From an uncultured Tropicimonas sp. (GTDB lineage: Bacteria; Pseudomonadota; Alphaproteobacteria; Rhodobacterales; Rhodobacteraceae): a DNA stretch of 64,000 bases. The notes beneath the pieces are model-generated. The model saw nothing but the letters and a program-made list of their open reading frames with translations, was not told the DNA's origin and ran no database searches. The translations under genes were made by a program, and so were the position numbers. The stretch lies in the NCBI GenBank assembly GCA_947497945.1, contig CANMIP010000014.1, positions 86,279-150,278 on the forward strand. Reading direction: 5' to 3'. Below, in pieces: positions 54,662-64,000 of this stretch; the stretch's first letter is position 1; each line of letters starts with the position of its first letter.

Positions 54662-55672
54662 GTCCGAGCGCATGCCGAGCAGGCGCTGCATCAGCCGGTG
54701 CTGGATCGAGAGCTCCATCTGTCGTCCGGCGGCGTCGCTCATCTTGGCGCGGGCGAGCTTGAGCGCGCCTTCGAGCAGGATGGCGGCGATGGCGCCCGCG
54801 GCGAGCACCCAGAGGGTTGCCTCCGACTGGTGCGGGATGACGCGGTCATAGACCTGCAGCGAGAACAGCGCGACGGCGAGCAGGTTGGCGACCAGCGAGC
54901 CGAGCATGATCTCACCGATGTGACGGCGGTATTTCTGGAACTCGCCCCAGAACCAGTGGCGCGGCGCAAGCTTCGGCACGTGACGCTCGGCAAGCTGGCG
55001 CAGCGAGACTCGTGCCGAGAGGGTCACGCCGGAGAAATAGGATTTGAACTCGGCAACGTACACATCGGTGCGGTTGTCCGGACAGCTCGGGTCATAGACC
55101 GAGAGCATCTCCGCGTCCTGGCCCAGCACCAGCACGGATTGCCCGTTGGTCATCATCGCCACGGCCGGCCAGGCGGTGGGCGTGATCTTCTGGTGACGGT
55201 GCAGGCTCGGCTCGACGCCGGCATGTTTCAGCGCCCGCGAAAGCGCCTTGGCGGAGACATCGCCGGGCGAATTACTCCACATGAATTCGGCCAGATCAGT
55301 GGTCGGGATCTCGACCCCGTTCAGTGCCGCCAGCGTCGAGATGAGCAGGGCGCGGTGTTCGATCCGCGCGGCAGTCTTCTCGACGAGGGAATGCAGCCCG
55401 TCCTCCTGCGGCGCGATGGTTGCTGGCGTCGGGGCAGGGGGCGACGGTTCAGGCCCGGACTTGGCGCTTCGATGGATCGTCGGGGCCGCCGTCTGCCCAG
55501 CGGAACGAGGCGTGGCAGGCCCGGATGCAGCCTGCGGCGCCTGCGCTGCGGGCGCGTCCGCGGGGACTTGCCGGGCCGGGGCGTCCGTCCTGTGCTCCAG
55601 TCCGTCATTTGCCGGCGGTCGGGCCTTGATCGCGTCAATCGAGAGAACAACCGGCCCCGGTTTCCTGGTCAA
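54662..55672 (-). pseudogene. 5' fragment of a type I secretion ABC exporter gene
   Basis: About 337 residues are recognisable: a Pro/Ala-rich N-terminal extension, a peptidase-C39-like domain (ALNGVEIPTTDLAEF, PAVAMMTNGQSVLVLG, LSARVSLRQLAERHVPKL) and the first membrane helices, stopping after LMQRLLGMRSD. The remaining membrane helices and the whole ATPase domain are missing, and the frame then runs into unrelated sequence to a stop at 54464. It starts at a TTG at 55672 overlapping the tolC-like stop by 4 bases. Confidence 0.85.
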
Positions 55673-57003
55673 ATCGCCTCTCCATCCGCAAGCAGGCCGA
55701 GATCGCGCGCCAGTTCCAGCTGCGCGAGGATACGGTCGTATATTGCCTCGAGCCCGTCCAACTCGCGCAGGACCGTCTGCTCATAGATATCGACAACCTC
55801 GAGATCCGAGCGTTGCCCGGCCCGGAACTGGGCCTCGAAGAAGCGATAGGTTTCCCGCGTTTCGCGCGCAAGCTTCTCGGCCTCGGCCTCGGCCTCGGCC
55901 TGTTGCCGCTCCAGCGAGCGGATGCGGTTCTGCAACCGGCTCCGGGCGCGGGCGCTGTCTTCGCGCGTCTCGTCGACCTGTCGCCGCGCGGTTTCCTTTG
56001 TCGACTCGATGGCCTTGAGCCGGGCCGGTGTGCCGAGGCCGATCCCGACATCGCTGGTCAGGTCCACCGAGGCGGAGCTTCCGGTATTGAGCACGTTGCC
56101 GACGGCGGAGATGCCGGGAAGCTGTCCTGCGCGGTCAACGCCGGCCCGGGCAATGGCGCGCTCGGATTCGGCGGCGGCGCGCAGCACGGCGAGCGCCTCG
56201 ACGTCCCGGCTGGCCGTCATGTCGAATGGCGCGGCGGAGCTGAGCGCGGGCGCGCTTCCGGTCATGGCGGCAAGCTCGGCCTGCGCGGTCTCGCCGGAAT
56301 CGATCGCGGTGTCGCGCTTCGTCGTCAGCGCGTTGATGCGGGCATCGACCATGCGCAGGTCGCCCTTGTTGGCGACGCCGCCGGTGACGCGCCCGTCCAC
56401 GATGCGGCGGAAATGCGCCATCTGCGCCAGCGCCCGGTCGCCGAGCGTTGCCGTGTCGCGTCCGCGCAGCGCCTCGATATAGAGCGACTGGGCGGTGTAG
56501 ACGCGGTCGTTCATGTCCTCTGAGAGGGTGACGGCGGCGACCTCGACATCGGCGGCAGCATAGTCGCGCTCCGCCTTCTTGCGGCCGTGATCGAACAGCA
56601 CCTGGTCGATGACGAGCCCGGCCACCACGTCGCTGAGGCTGGTCAGGGAGACCTTCGGGCCGATCGTCGGCAGCCAGTTCTTGTCCTCGGCTTCCGAGCG
56701 CAGCCTGGCGGTCAGCAGTTCCGCCTCGGCGGTGCGGGTGGAGGAGGCCAGCGCCAGATCCGCGATCCCGTCCAGCGAACTGCCGGCCGGCAGGATGGAC
56801 CGGCGCGCCTTGAGCGTGTCGAGCACGGGCGAGCGGCTGTCCTTGCCTTCCTGGTCGAAGCTGGACGGGCTGTGGACGACCTGCTCGTCCGGTGCCTGCC
56901 AGTCGAACGGGCTTGCGAGCTCGGGCATCTGGTCCATGCAGCCCCCCAGGACGACAAGTCCGAGGAGCGGGAGCAGCGTGAGAAGGGGTGGCGTCCGGGT
57001 CAT
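55669..57003 (-). CDS. TolC-family outer-membrane lipoprotein
   Basis: The 444-residue product has a lipoprotein signal (lipobox LGGC) and the TolC fold pattern of two repeats of long amphipathic helices, for example ARSRLQNRIRSLERQQAEAEAEAEKLARETRE near the C terminus. It should be the outer-membrane channel of the type I system. The frame is intact, but the exporter and adaptor genes downstream are broken, so it probably has no working partner here. It lies 54 bases after the adhesin gene. Confidence 0.82.
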   Translation of the reverse strand: MTRTPPLLTLLPLLGLVVLGGCMDQMPELASPFDWQAPDEQVVHSPSSFDQEGKDSRSPVLDTLKARRSILPAGSSLDGIADLALASSTRTAEAELLTARLRSEAEDKNWLPTIGPKVSLTSLSDVVAGLVIDQVLFDHGRKKAERDYAAADVEVAAVTLSEDMNDRVYTAQSLYIEALRGRDTATLGDRALAQMAHFRRIVDGRVTGGVANKGDLRMVDARINALTTKRDTAIDSGETAQAELAAMTGSAPALSSAAPFDMTASRDVEALAVLRAAAESERAIARAGVDRAGQLPGISAVGNVLNTGSSASVDLTSDVGIGLGTPARLKAIESTKETARRQVDETREDSARARSRLQNRIRSLERQQAEAEAEAEKLARETRETYRFFEAQFRAGQRSDLEVVDIYEQTVLRELDGLEAIYDRILAQLELARDLGLLADGEAI

Positions 57004-57057
57004 CCGAATTCCCTGAATCGGGGTCGGGGCGACGCGCGGCCGCCCCGGTCAGTTCAC

Positions 57058-60000
57058 TCAGATGACGACGTCGATATCCTGGTCGATGATCAGCGTCACG
57101 CCATCGTCGCCAACCGTGTAGACATCGTAGGCCTCGCCCTCGATATCGACCGTCTGGCTCGTCTTCGTCGCGTTTTCCAATGTGACCTGGTCGTCGGACA
57201 CGCCATGGATTGTCAGGCTGTCCGAGGTGTCGGACAGCTCCCGGACCTGCGTCTCGGTCAGCGTCAGGCTGGTATCGGAGGCATAGTCCAGCTCGATCCC
57301 CTCGATGTTGAACCCGGCCAGCGCGGTATGGTCGAGCGTGCCGGCATTGGTCATGTTGTCGTCGAGCACCAGCAGCGCGTCGGACTGGTTGCCGACCGCA
57401 TCGGTCGAGGACACGACCAGATGCGTGCCATCGGAGGCGCTCGGGGTCAGGGCAACGAAGGTCTGGTGCGCCCCGAGCGAGAACTCGGTCGTGGACAATT
57501 CCCCGCTGCTGCCATCGGTGTTGAGCGCGGTGATCGTGTGGTCCTGGTCGTCCTCCGTGCTCAGCGACAGCGTCTTGACGTTGTCATCGGAGAAGGTCAC
57601 GGCATCGACCACGGGGTAGACGATCTCGGTGTCGATCAGGAAGGTGGTGGCCGTGGAGGCCGAGTTGCCCGCCAGGTCGGGGACCGTCATCGTCGCGCTG
57701 GCCGTGTAGGTGCCTTCCGGCAGGCTGCCCTCCTCGTAGGTCACCGCCCAGTTGCCCGCAGCATCGGCGGTCGCGATCCGTTCGACCCCCTCGACAGTGG
57801 AGACGACGGTGGCGAAGGGCTCGGTCGTGCCTTCGAGGACAATCCCGGCTTGGAACTGCGCGGCATTGGCGCCGGTGGCGAACATGTCGCCATCCACGTC
57901 CACCGTGACATCGGTCTCGGTGTCGATCTGCAGCGTGCCGGTCGTGGTGGCCGAGTTGCCGGCGGCATCGGTCGCGGTGACGGAGACCGTCGCGTCATAG
58001 GTGCCCTGCGGAATTTCCGAAGAAGAATAGGTGGTTGCCCAGGTGCCGTCGGAGCCGGCGGTGACCGTGTGGGTGACGCCTTCGAGGGTGACCGCCACGC
58101 TGGCGCCGGCCTCGGCCTGGCCTGTGAGGGTGATGCCCGCGGCCCGCTCGCTCGCGTTCGCCATGTCGTCGCCACCGACCAGCCCGGCATCGATCGAGAC
58201 GGAGGTCTCGGTGTCGACAAGGACGCTCTGGCTCGCGGTGGCGCTGTTGCCGACGCTGTCGGTCGCGGTGACGGTCAGCGTGCTGTCATATTCGCGCTGC
58301 GGCACCTCGCCGGCGGTGTAGCTGGCGGTCCAGGTGCCGTCCGATCCGGCGGTGACGGTCCGGGTCACGCCCTCGAAGGTCACGGCGACCGTGGCGCCGG
58401 CCTCGGCGGTGCCGGTGAAGGAGATGCCGGCGGCTGTCTCCGCCGCCAAGCTGGCCGGCGTCGATGGCGATGCTGATCGTGGTGTCGACATGGAAGGCCT
58501 GGCGAGCGGTGGCGCTGTTGCCGGCGGCGTCCGTGGCGGTGATCGTGATCTCGGTGTCGTAGGTCCCCTGCGGAATCTCGGCCGCGCTGTAGGTGGTGGT
58601 CCAGGCGCCATCCCCATCGGCGGTGACCGTGTGGGTCACGCCTTCCAGCGTCACGGCGACCGTGGCCCCGGCTTCGGCGGTGCCGGTCAGGGTGAGGCCG
58701 GCCGCAACCTCGGCCGCGCTGGCAATGTCGTCGCCGGCCACCGGCGCGTCGATCGTCGCGCTGGTTTCGGTGTCGACCTGCGCGACATAGCTCTCGGTCG
58801 TGACATTGCCTGCCGCATCCGTGGCGGTGATGGTCACGCTGCTTTCACAGGTGCCCGGGGCGATGTCGCCGGCGGCGTAGTCGAGCGACCATGTTCCGTC
58901 GGCGCCGACAGTGACCGAGCCGGTGATGCCTTGGAAGGTGACGTCCAGCGCGGCGCCCGGTTCGCCGGTGCCGGACAGGGTGACGATGGCGGCGGCCTCG
59001 GCGGCATTGATGATAACGTCGCCGGCCGTCACGCCGAGATCGACATCCGGCGCGACCGTGTCCACGGCGAGCGTGTCGGTGACGGTTGTGCTGTTGCCGC
59101 GTGCGTCGGTCGTGGTGATGGTGATGGCCGACTCGTACTCGCAGGTGGCCAGCTCTTCGGTTGCGAAGGTCACCGTCCAGATGCCGTCATCGCCGACCGT
59201 CGTCATATGGGTGGTGCCATCGTTCTCGACGGAAACCGAGGCGCCGGGCTCGCCGGTGCCGGAGATCGCATGGCCGGCCTCGCGCTCCTCGGCATTGACG
59301 ATGTCGCCGGTCGAAACGGTGCCGTCGGCGACGGCGATGTCCGGCGGGGTGGTGTTGAAATCGATCTCCGGGCCGACAAGCGTTTCAGTGCTGCTATCGG
59401 GATTGCTCACGACGACATCGCTGTCATAGATGCCGTCGGCGGGCAGGTCGTCGGCGTCGAAATCGACGCTCCAGGTGCCGTCATCCCCGATCGTGGTGGT
59501 CTGGCTGGCATCGCCGATCGAGACATCGACGCTGGCGCCGGGCGCGCCGGTGCCGGTGATGGTTACCGAGTCCGGGCCGTCACCGCCAACGACCCGCTCG
59601 ATTTCGGGATCGTCCACGGTCGGGCTGACAGAGGCGGGAACGGCTGGATTTGTCGTGCCGCCATCGCCACTATCCACCATGCCATCGTCGCCGCTGTCCT
59701 CCGCGTCGTTGCTGCCATCGCTGCTGCTGTCATCACTGTCATCGCCGGAGACGGCGGCGGCCGCCGCGAGACCGCCAAGACCGAGCGCGCCGGCGAGGCC
59801 GGGGCTCAGGGCTGCAAGCGGCGCCACCAGCGGCGCCACGACAGGTTCGATCTCCTGCAGGTCGAGGAATGTCAGCTGGTCATAGGGGCCCCATTTCTCG
59901 CCCCCGGGCAGGAAGTCATACTGGGCAAAACACTGGTCCCCCACCGGCTCGCCGAGCTCGACCTTCTGGATCTGCCCTTCTTCGCTGAGAAACAGGTCGC

Positions 60001-60220
60001 GATCAGCGCCGAAATACCCCTGCAGCGTGATCAGGTCGCCATTGGCCAGCTGGAGCACGAGATCGCCACCGTCGCGGCTGTAGGACAAGACATCGGCCGG
60101 TGAAAGGTTCAGCGAAACGTCCGAAATCTGGTCGACGGAGATGGCACTGCTGGCCGCATTCTCCGTCTCGCCGCGCACAACTCCACCGGTGCCGCGAACG
60201 GCATATTTGTAAACACTCAT
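57058..60220 (-). pseudogene. BapA/LapA-like repeat adhesin, frameshifted
   Basis: The N terminus (MSVYKYAVRGTGGVVRGETE...LQLANGDLITLQGYF) is the prefix domain of BapA/LapF-like surface proteins. An acidic Ser/Asp linker and a row of about eight Ig-like repeats follow (each with a GTAEAGATVAV...GDGTW...TDAAGNS pattern). Near 58448 the frame breaks inside a repeat. The second frame continues from ETAAGISFTG to the C terminus at 57058. Comparison with intact repeats suggests a short deletion that removed the D-rich segment after AGQLGG. The intact protein would have about 1,050 residues. Confidence 0.8.
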
Positions 60221-60536
60221 TTGAACTCACCGCCCGATTTCACCGGGCTTGTGCGCTTGATTTATTAGGCGGCCCTACATGCAGGGTGATTCAATTCTCC
60301 AAGGCCAATTCTGGGGTCTGGACCTCGTGTTGCAGGGAGAGTGTGACCTTCTTGCCGTTCGGGTCAATCAGCCCTGCCAACGACGTCATTCTACGTTGCA
60401 GCGCTCTCGGCCAACGACGGCATTTCCCGGCCATTGACGGCTGTGGCTCGCAACGGGCGAGATCAATTCTCCGGCTTGCCGGATTGGCGGCTGGCCGCTA
60501 GACGGAGATAGCTTTAGAGAATGCCAACAGATTTTC
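60221..60536. promoter_or_regulatory. 316-base divergent region, adhesin / SulP-cNMP
   Basis: No gene is supportable. The promoters of the leftward adhesin operon and the rightward transporter gene should both be here. A short GCCCG-ATTTCA-CCGGGC hairpin sits at about 60231-60249, in the adhesin leader. No clear -35/-10 pair was found. Confidence 0.4.
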
Positions 60537-62741
60537 ATGACGCCTGCCAATTCACACCGCACGCCGGTGGCCAGCCCCGCTGAAATCGGTGTCGGCCTCC
60601 TGGCAGGAACGCTGTCCTGCCTCTTTGCGGTTTCTTTTGCCTATATCGTCTTTGCCGGTTCGCTTGTCGACGCGGCCGGCGATGCCGTGCGTCTGACGTT
60701 GCTGGGCACGCTGGTCGGGGGGGTGGCGGCGGCGCTGCGCCGACGGTTCGAGGGCACGTTGTGGCAGACGCAGAGTGTCGTGGCGATCGTTCTCGGCCTG
60801 GCGGGGGCAGAGATGACGAGTGGGGCCAATGCGCCGAGCCAGGAAGTGGCCGTGGCGACGATGCTGGCGCTGCTCGTGGTCATGGCGCTCCTGACCGGTA
60901 CGCTGATGCTCCTGATCGGGCTGGCCCGTTTGGGACAGGTCGCCAAATCGGTGCCCTATCCGGTGGTGGGCGGCTTTCTCGCCGCGACCGGTTGCCTGCT
61001 GGTGCTGCGCGCCATCGAGTTCGGCGCGGGCGATCTTGCCGGGGTCGCCGAGTACCTCTCGCCCGATGCGCTGCCGCAATGGCTGGTGCCGGTCCTGCTG
61101 GCATTGCTGATGCTGCTGGTGGAGCCCCGGATTGGCGCCAATGCGACCGTGATCGGCGGGGCGCTCCTGCTTTCGGCGTCGATCTATGGCGCGCTGGCCT
61201 GGACGGGGATGAGCCTGGACGCGGCGCGCGCGGCCGGGATCCTGCTTTCGGTGGAGGCGGCGCCGGAGGCGTGGACATGGTCGCTCTCGCCCGAGATTCT
61301 GTCTCGGGTCGACTGGGCGTTGCTTGCGGCGCAATACCCGCTGATCGGAACCGCCGCGATGCTGGCCGCGCTCGGCGCGCTGCTGAACCTGTCGGCAATC
61401 GAGTTTTCGACCGGCGAGCAGATCGACCCCGATGCCGAGCTGCGTCAAGCCGGGCTGGCCAATCTTGCCGTCGGTCTCTGCGGCGGGCTGGTCAGCTATC
61501 ACTCGGCAACCCTGACCCAGCTCTCGGCCGGCCTGCAGGACCGGACCCGCCGCCTTGTGCCGGCGATAACGGTTGTCATCACGCTGGTCTTCATGGCGAG
61601 CGGCACCGATCTGCTCAACCTGATGCCGCGCAGCCTGTTCACGCTGTTGCTGGCCTATCTCGGCCTCGGTTTCCTGCGCCGCTGGCTGATCGACGAGCGG
61701 GCGCGGTTGCCGCGGGGGGATTTCCTGATCGTGTTGCTGATCCTGGTCGTAACCCTGCTGGCCGGGTTTGTCTGGGCTGTCCTGGCCGGCGTGGTCGTGG
61801 CCTCGATGCGCTTCACCGTCGCCTATGCGCGTCTGCCCGTCCTGCGCAGCGCGGCGACCGGCGCGGTCCGGCTTTCCTCGACCGAGCGTTCCGAGCAGGC
61901 AACGCGCCAACTGGTTGCGCATGGCGGCGAGACGCTGATCTTCGAGGCCCAGGGCTACATGTTCTTCGGCACCGCCAACACGCTCTACGTGCTGGTCAAA
62001 CGCGAGCTGGACGAGCGTCTCGCCGCGGGCGAGGCGGTGCGCCATCTCGTGCTGGACCTGCGCCGGGTGCAGGGGATGGATGTCTCCGCCATCTTCATGT
62101 TCGACCGGTTGGCGCGGCAGGCGCAGCGCAGCGGGGTCGATGTGATCTTCACCGGGCTGAAATCGGACCGGGCCGAGGCGATGCTGCGCGGGGTCGAGCA
62201 TGGGGATGTCGCCATCTACCCGACGCTCGACGACGCGCTGATCGCGCTGGAAGAGGAGGTGCTGACGCGGGCCATGACGGAGGAGGCGGAAACGGGCGAC
62301 GGGCTGGTTGCCTTCGAGGCCGGCTTCCGCAATCTGCTGGACCGGATCGAGGCCGCCGGTGCGCCGGTTGATTTCCATTCCCGGGACGTGGCGGCCGGAA
62401 CCCGGCTCTTCGAGATGGGGGCGGACGCCGACAGCCTCGTCGTGCTCGAGACCGGGCGGCTCTACGCCACGGTGCGCGAGCGGGAGCGTCCGCCCGTGCG
62501 GGTCGCAACCTTCCTGCCCGGCGCCGTGGTCGGCGAGATCGGCCTGTTCACCGGCGGGCAACGTACGGCGTCCATCATCGCGGAGACGGACTGCACCCTG
62601 CGCGTCGTGACCCGCGCCGAACTGGACGCCTTGCGCGCATTCGACCCCGCATTGGCATTGGAGATGAGCGAGCGGATCGCCTCGCTCCTGGCGCAGCGCC
62701 TGGCGCGGACGACCGCCTTGCTGCACGCCGTTTCACGCTGA
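60537..62741 (+). CDS. SulP transporter fused to STAS and cyclic-nucleotide-binding domains
   Basis: The 734-residue product has a SulP membrane domain at about 15-420 (VPYPVVGGFLAATGCLLVLRAIEFG; GLVSYHSATLTQLSAGLQ). A STAS domain follows at about 450-570 (GYMFFGTANTLYVLVKREL; VLDLRRVQGMDVSAIFMFDRL). A C-terminal cNMP-binding-like domain at about 615-725 has LFEMGADADSLVVLETGRLYA, GAVVGEIGLFTGGQRTASIIA and the FGE/RTA-type phosphate cassette GEIGLFTGGQRTAS. Anion transport gated by cAMP or cGMP is the natural inference. The ion is unknown. Confidence 0.88.
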   Translation: MTPANSHRTPVASPAEIGVGLLAGTLSCLFAVSFAYIVFAGSLVDAAGDAVRLTLLGTLVGGVAAALRRRFEGTLWQTQSVVAIVLGLAGAEMTSGANAPSQEVAVATMLALLVVMALLTGTLMLLIGLARLGQVAKSVPYPVVGGFLAATGCLLVLRAIEFGAGDLAGVAEYLSPDALPQWLVPVLLALLMLLVEPRIGANATVIGGALLLSASIYGALAWTGMSLDAARAAGILLSVEAAPEAWTWSLSPEILSRVDWALLAAQYPLIGTAAMLAALGALLNLSAIEFSTGEQIDPDAELRQAGLANLAVGLCGGLVSYHSATLTQLSAGLQDRTRRLVPAITVVITLVFMASGTDLLNLMPRSLFTLLLAYLGLGFLRRWLIDERARLPRGDFLIVLLILVVTLLAGFVWAVLAGVVVASMRFTVAYARLPVLRSAATGAVRLSSTERSEQATRQLVAHGGETLIFEAQGYMFFGTANTLYVLVKRELDERLAAGEAVRHLVLDLRRVQGMDVSAIFMFDRLARQAQRSGVDVIFTGLKSDRAEAMLRGVEHGDVAIYPTLDDALIALEEEVLTRAMTEEAETGDGLVAFEAGFRNLLDRIEAAGAPVDFHSRDVAAGTRLFEMGADADSLVVLETGRLYATVRERERPPVRVATFLPGAVVGEIGLFTGGQRTASIIAETDCTLRVVTRAELDALRAFDPALALEMSERIASLLAQRLARTTALLHAVSR

Positions 62742-62903
62742 CACGGCGAGCCCCCGGGACAAAAACAACCTGCCAATTTGCCGGGGCGTCCCTCAGAATG
62801 GCGCGCATTACGAGACTATTTTATACGACGCTTTGACACAAATTGCGGCGACAGCCGAAGAGAATTCCTTTTCCAAGGCGGGTCGTCGCCAGGAATGGAC
62901 TTT

Positions 62904-63886
62904 ATGAAAAAGTATATTGGACGGTTTTGGGCCGCGCTCCTCTTTTTTGCGGCTATCGGATTTGCAAGCGCGGCGAGCGCGACGATCGGAAAAGTGCTGG
63001 ATGTGCGGCGGGCCGCGTTCCTGAGTTCCAACTGGCAGGAGGTGAGGATCTCCCGCGGCATGGATGTGAACCAGGGCAACGTGATCCGCACCGGAGCGTC
63101 CGCCGTGGTCCAGCTCGTCTTCAAAGACGGCACCAGGATCGCGGTCGGATCGAAATCCCGCCTCGTCGTGGACCGGGAGCTGATGCGCGGCAACCGGGCG
63201 CGTGATTTCACGGTCGGGGCAGTCTCGGGCAGCTTCCGCGTCATCTCCGGCCAGAGCGCCAGCAGCGTCTACTCGGTGCGCACGCCGACAGCGATAATGG
63301 GGGTGCGCGGCACGGCGTTCGACATCCACGTGGCGCGCGAGCGCACGACCATGGTGACCCTTGAGGGGATCGTGCGGATGTGTTCCGGTGGGGCCTGTGC
63401 GGATGGGGTGGAGGGCTGTCAGCCGCTGCTGAGCCTGTCCGGCGGCGGGGTCGGCACGCCCGGCTCTCCGCGCGGCGTGGCAAACGCACTGCGCAGCGGT
63501 TTCCCCTTCATCGCCTTCCAGTCGGGGCTTGCGCCCGACTTCCGTCTTGACCTTTCGGCCTGTGTGCTGCCGCTGAAACAGGGGCGAACCCGGCTCTCGG
63601 GCGTGCCGGAAGACAGCCGGGACGGAAACCAGCCGCGGGCAGAGCGGAGCCCGCGCCGCGCGGCCGAGAGCCCCGAGCCGGCCCGACGCCGGCACCGGCT
63701 CCCGTTCCGGCCCCGGAACCTGTCCCGGCACCCGCGCCGGCACCCGCGCTGGCGCCGGAACCCGAGCCCGAACCGGAACCGGAAACAGAGGTAGAGGTGG
63801 AGTCGGACGAGATCCCGGTTCCCGACACGGGGGACCGGTTCGATCCTTTCGATGACGGCTGTGGCGGTTGCGAGAACGCCACTTGA
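62904..63886 (+). pseudogene. FecR-domain exported protein, probable frameshift near the C terminus
   Basis: The product has a signal peptide (MKKYIGRFWAALLFFAAIG, cleavage near SASA) and a FecR domain: VNQGNVIRTGASAVVQLVF, KDGTRIAVGSKSRLVV, and TPTAIMGVRGTAFDIHV. In this frame the tail becomes Arg-rich and stops at 63794. In the next frame the same DNA encodes a clean Pro-Ala/Glu-Pro repeat ending EIPVPDTGDRF and GCGGCENAT, with a stop at 63884-63886. A one-base indel in the repeat at about 63560-63700 is therefore likely. AGGAA about 8 bases before supports the ATG at 62904. Confidence 0.7.
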
Positions 63887-64000
63887 TCTCCCGTCGCCCC
63901 CAATCTGACAGGAAAGCCCCCAGCCCGGCGAATGGCCGGAACCCGCCTTTTCCGTTGGTTTCTGCAACTGCGAGGAGCGGTTCTCGCTTGGCGATAAGTG
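63887..64000 (+). other. window edge, possible start of another gene
   Basis: An ATG at about 63934 reads MAGTRLFRWFLQLRGAVLAWR and then stops before the edge. In many genomes a FecR-domain gene is followed by a CHASE2/cyclase gene, and this looks like such an N terminus, but it is too short to support a call. Confidence 0.2.

Noticed and set aside
50985..54665. Short similarity CATGCCGA-GC near both ends of the insert as possible att sites
   Set aside because: Too short and imperfect to separate from chance in GC-rich DNA.
59650..59990. Cys/His-rich plus-strand frame opposite the adhesin linker
   Set aside because: It is the complement of the Ser/Asp repeat linker and has no independent support.

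Overview
The window is a GC-rich chromosomal segment of an alphaproteobacterium, most likely a member of the Rhodobacteraceae/Paracoccaceae (roseobacter group). The evidence is a tRNA-His gene of the alphaproteobacterial type (no G-1, G1:U72, A73), the gene families MmcB, DUF6324, CobT, eukaryotic-type NADP isocitrate dehydrogenase, DUF2270 and HolC next to PepA, and short intergenic repeats that I recall as common in this group. The species cannot be named from the sequence alone.

Layout. 0.1-6.3 kb: FAD-linked oxidase, secreted DUF3604 protein, M20 dipeptidase and two small unknowns. 6.4-6.7 kb: two identical tRNA-Asp genes. 6.8-12.7 kb (minus strand): alpha/beta hydrolase and a complete citrate lyase operon citCDEFGX. 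13.1-19.5 kb (plus strand, divergent from cit): an NAD(P)-linked flavoprotein, an [FeFe]-hydrogenase with a complete set of H-cluster ligands, and a NitT/TauT-type ABC transporter. 20-27 kb: tRNA-His and housekeeping or unknown genes (DUF6324, MmcB, an ArsR/SRPBCC pair with twin operators, a small membrane protein, a glycosyltransferase-like protein, a GMC oxidoreductase, an APH-family kinase, MTA phosphorylase). 28-32.6 kb: a SulP transporter, then a LacI regulator divergent from a GH13 alpha-glucosidase, with one copy of the same 14-bp palindrome before each gene. 32.7-35.5 kb: a Ser/Asp-rich lipoprotein followed directly by an exported caspase-like protein. 35.9-50.1 kb: a chemotaxis-receptor remnant, DUF427, PepP, CobT, DUF2270, PepA-HolC, a trypsin-like protease, an MFS transporter, YeeE/YedE, an HD hydrolase and Icd. 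50.5-60.2 kb: a decayed type I secretion/adhesin operon split by a 3.7-kb insert carrying a frameshifted serine recombinase and an HNH endonuclease. 60.5-64 kb: a SulP-STAS-cNMP-binding transporter and a FecR-domain protein with a frameshifted tail.

The most interesting region is 7.4-19.5 kb. A complete citrate-cleaving enzyme with its activation and prosthetic-group genes sits back to back with a predicted two-subunit NAD(P)H-linked [FeFe]-hydrogenase. Citrate lyase yields acetate and oxaloacetate, and the hydrogenase could dispose of reductant as H2, so the pair looks like an anaerobic or fermentative module in a group usually regarded as respiratory. The maturases HydE, HydF and HydG are not in the window and must be encoded elsewhere if the enzyme works. 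Two pairs of dispersed intergenic repeats and several paired operators are also reported.
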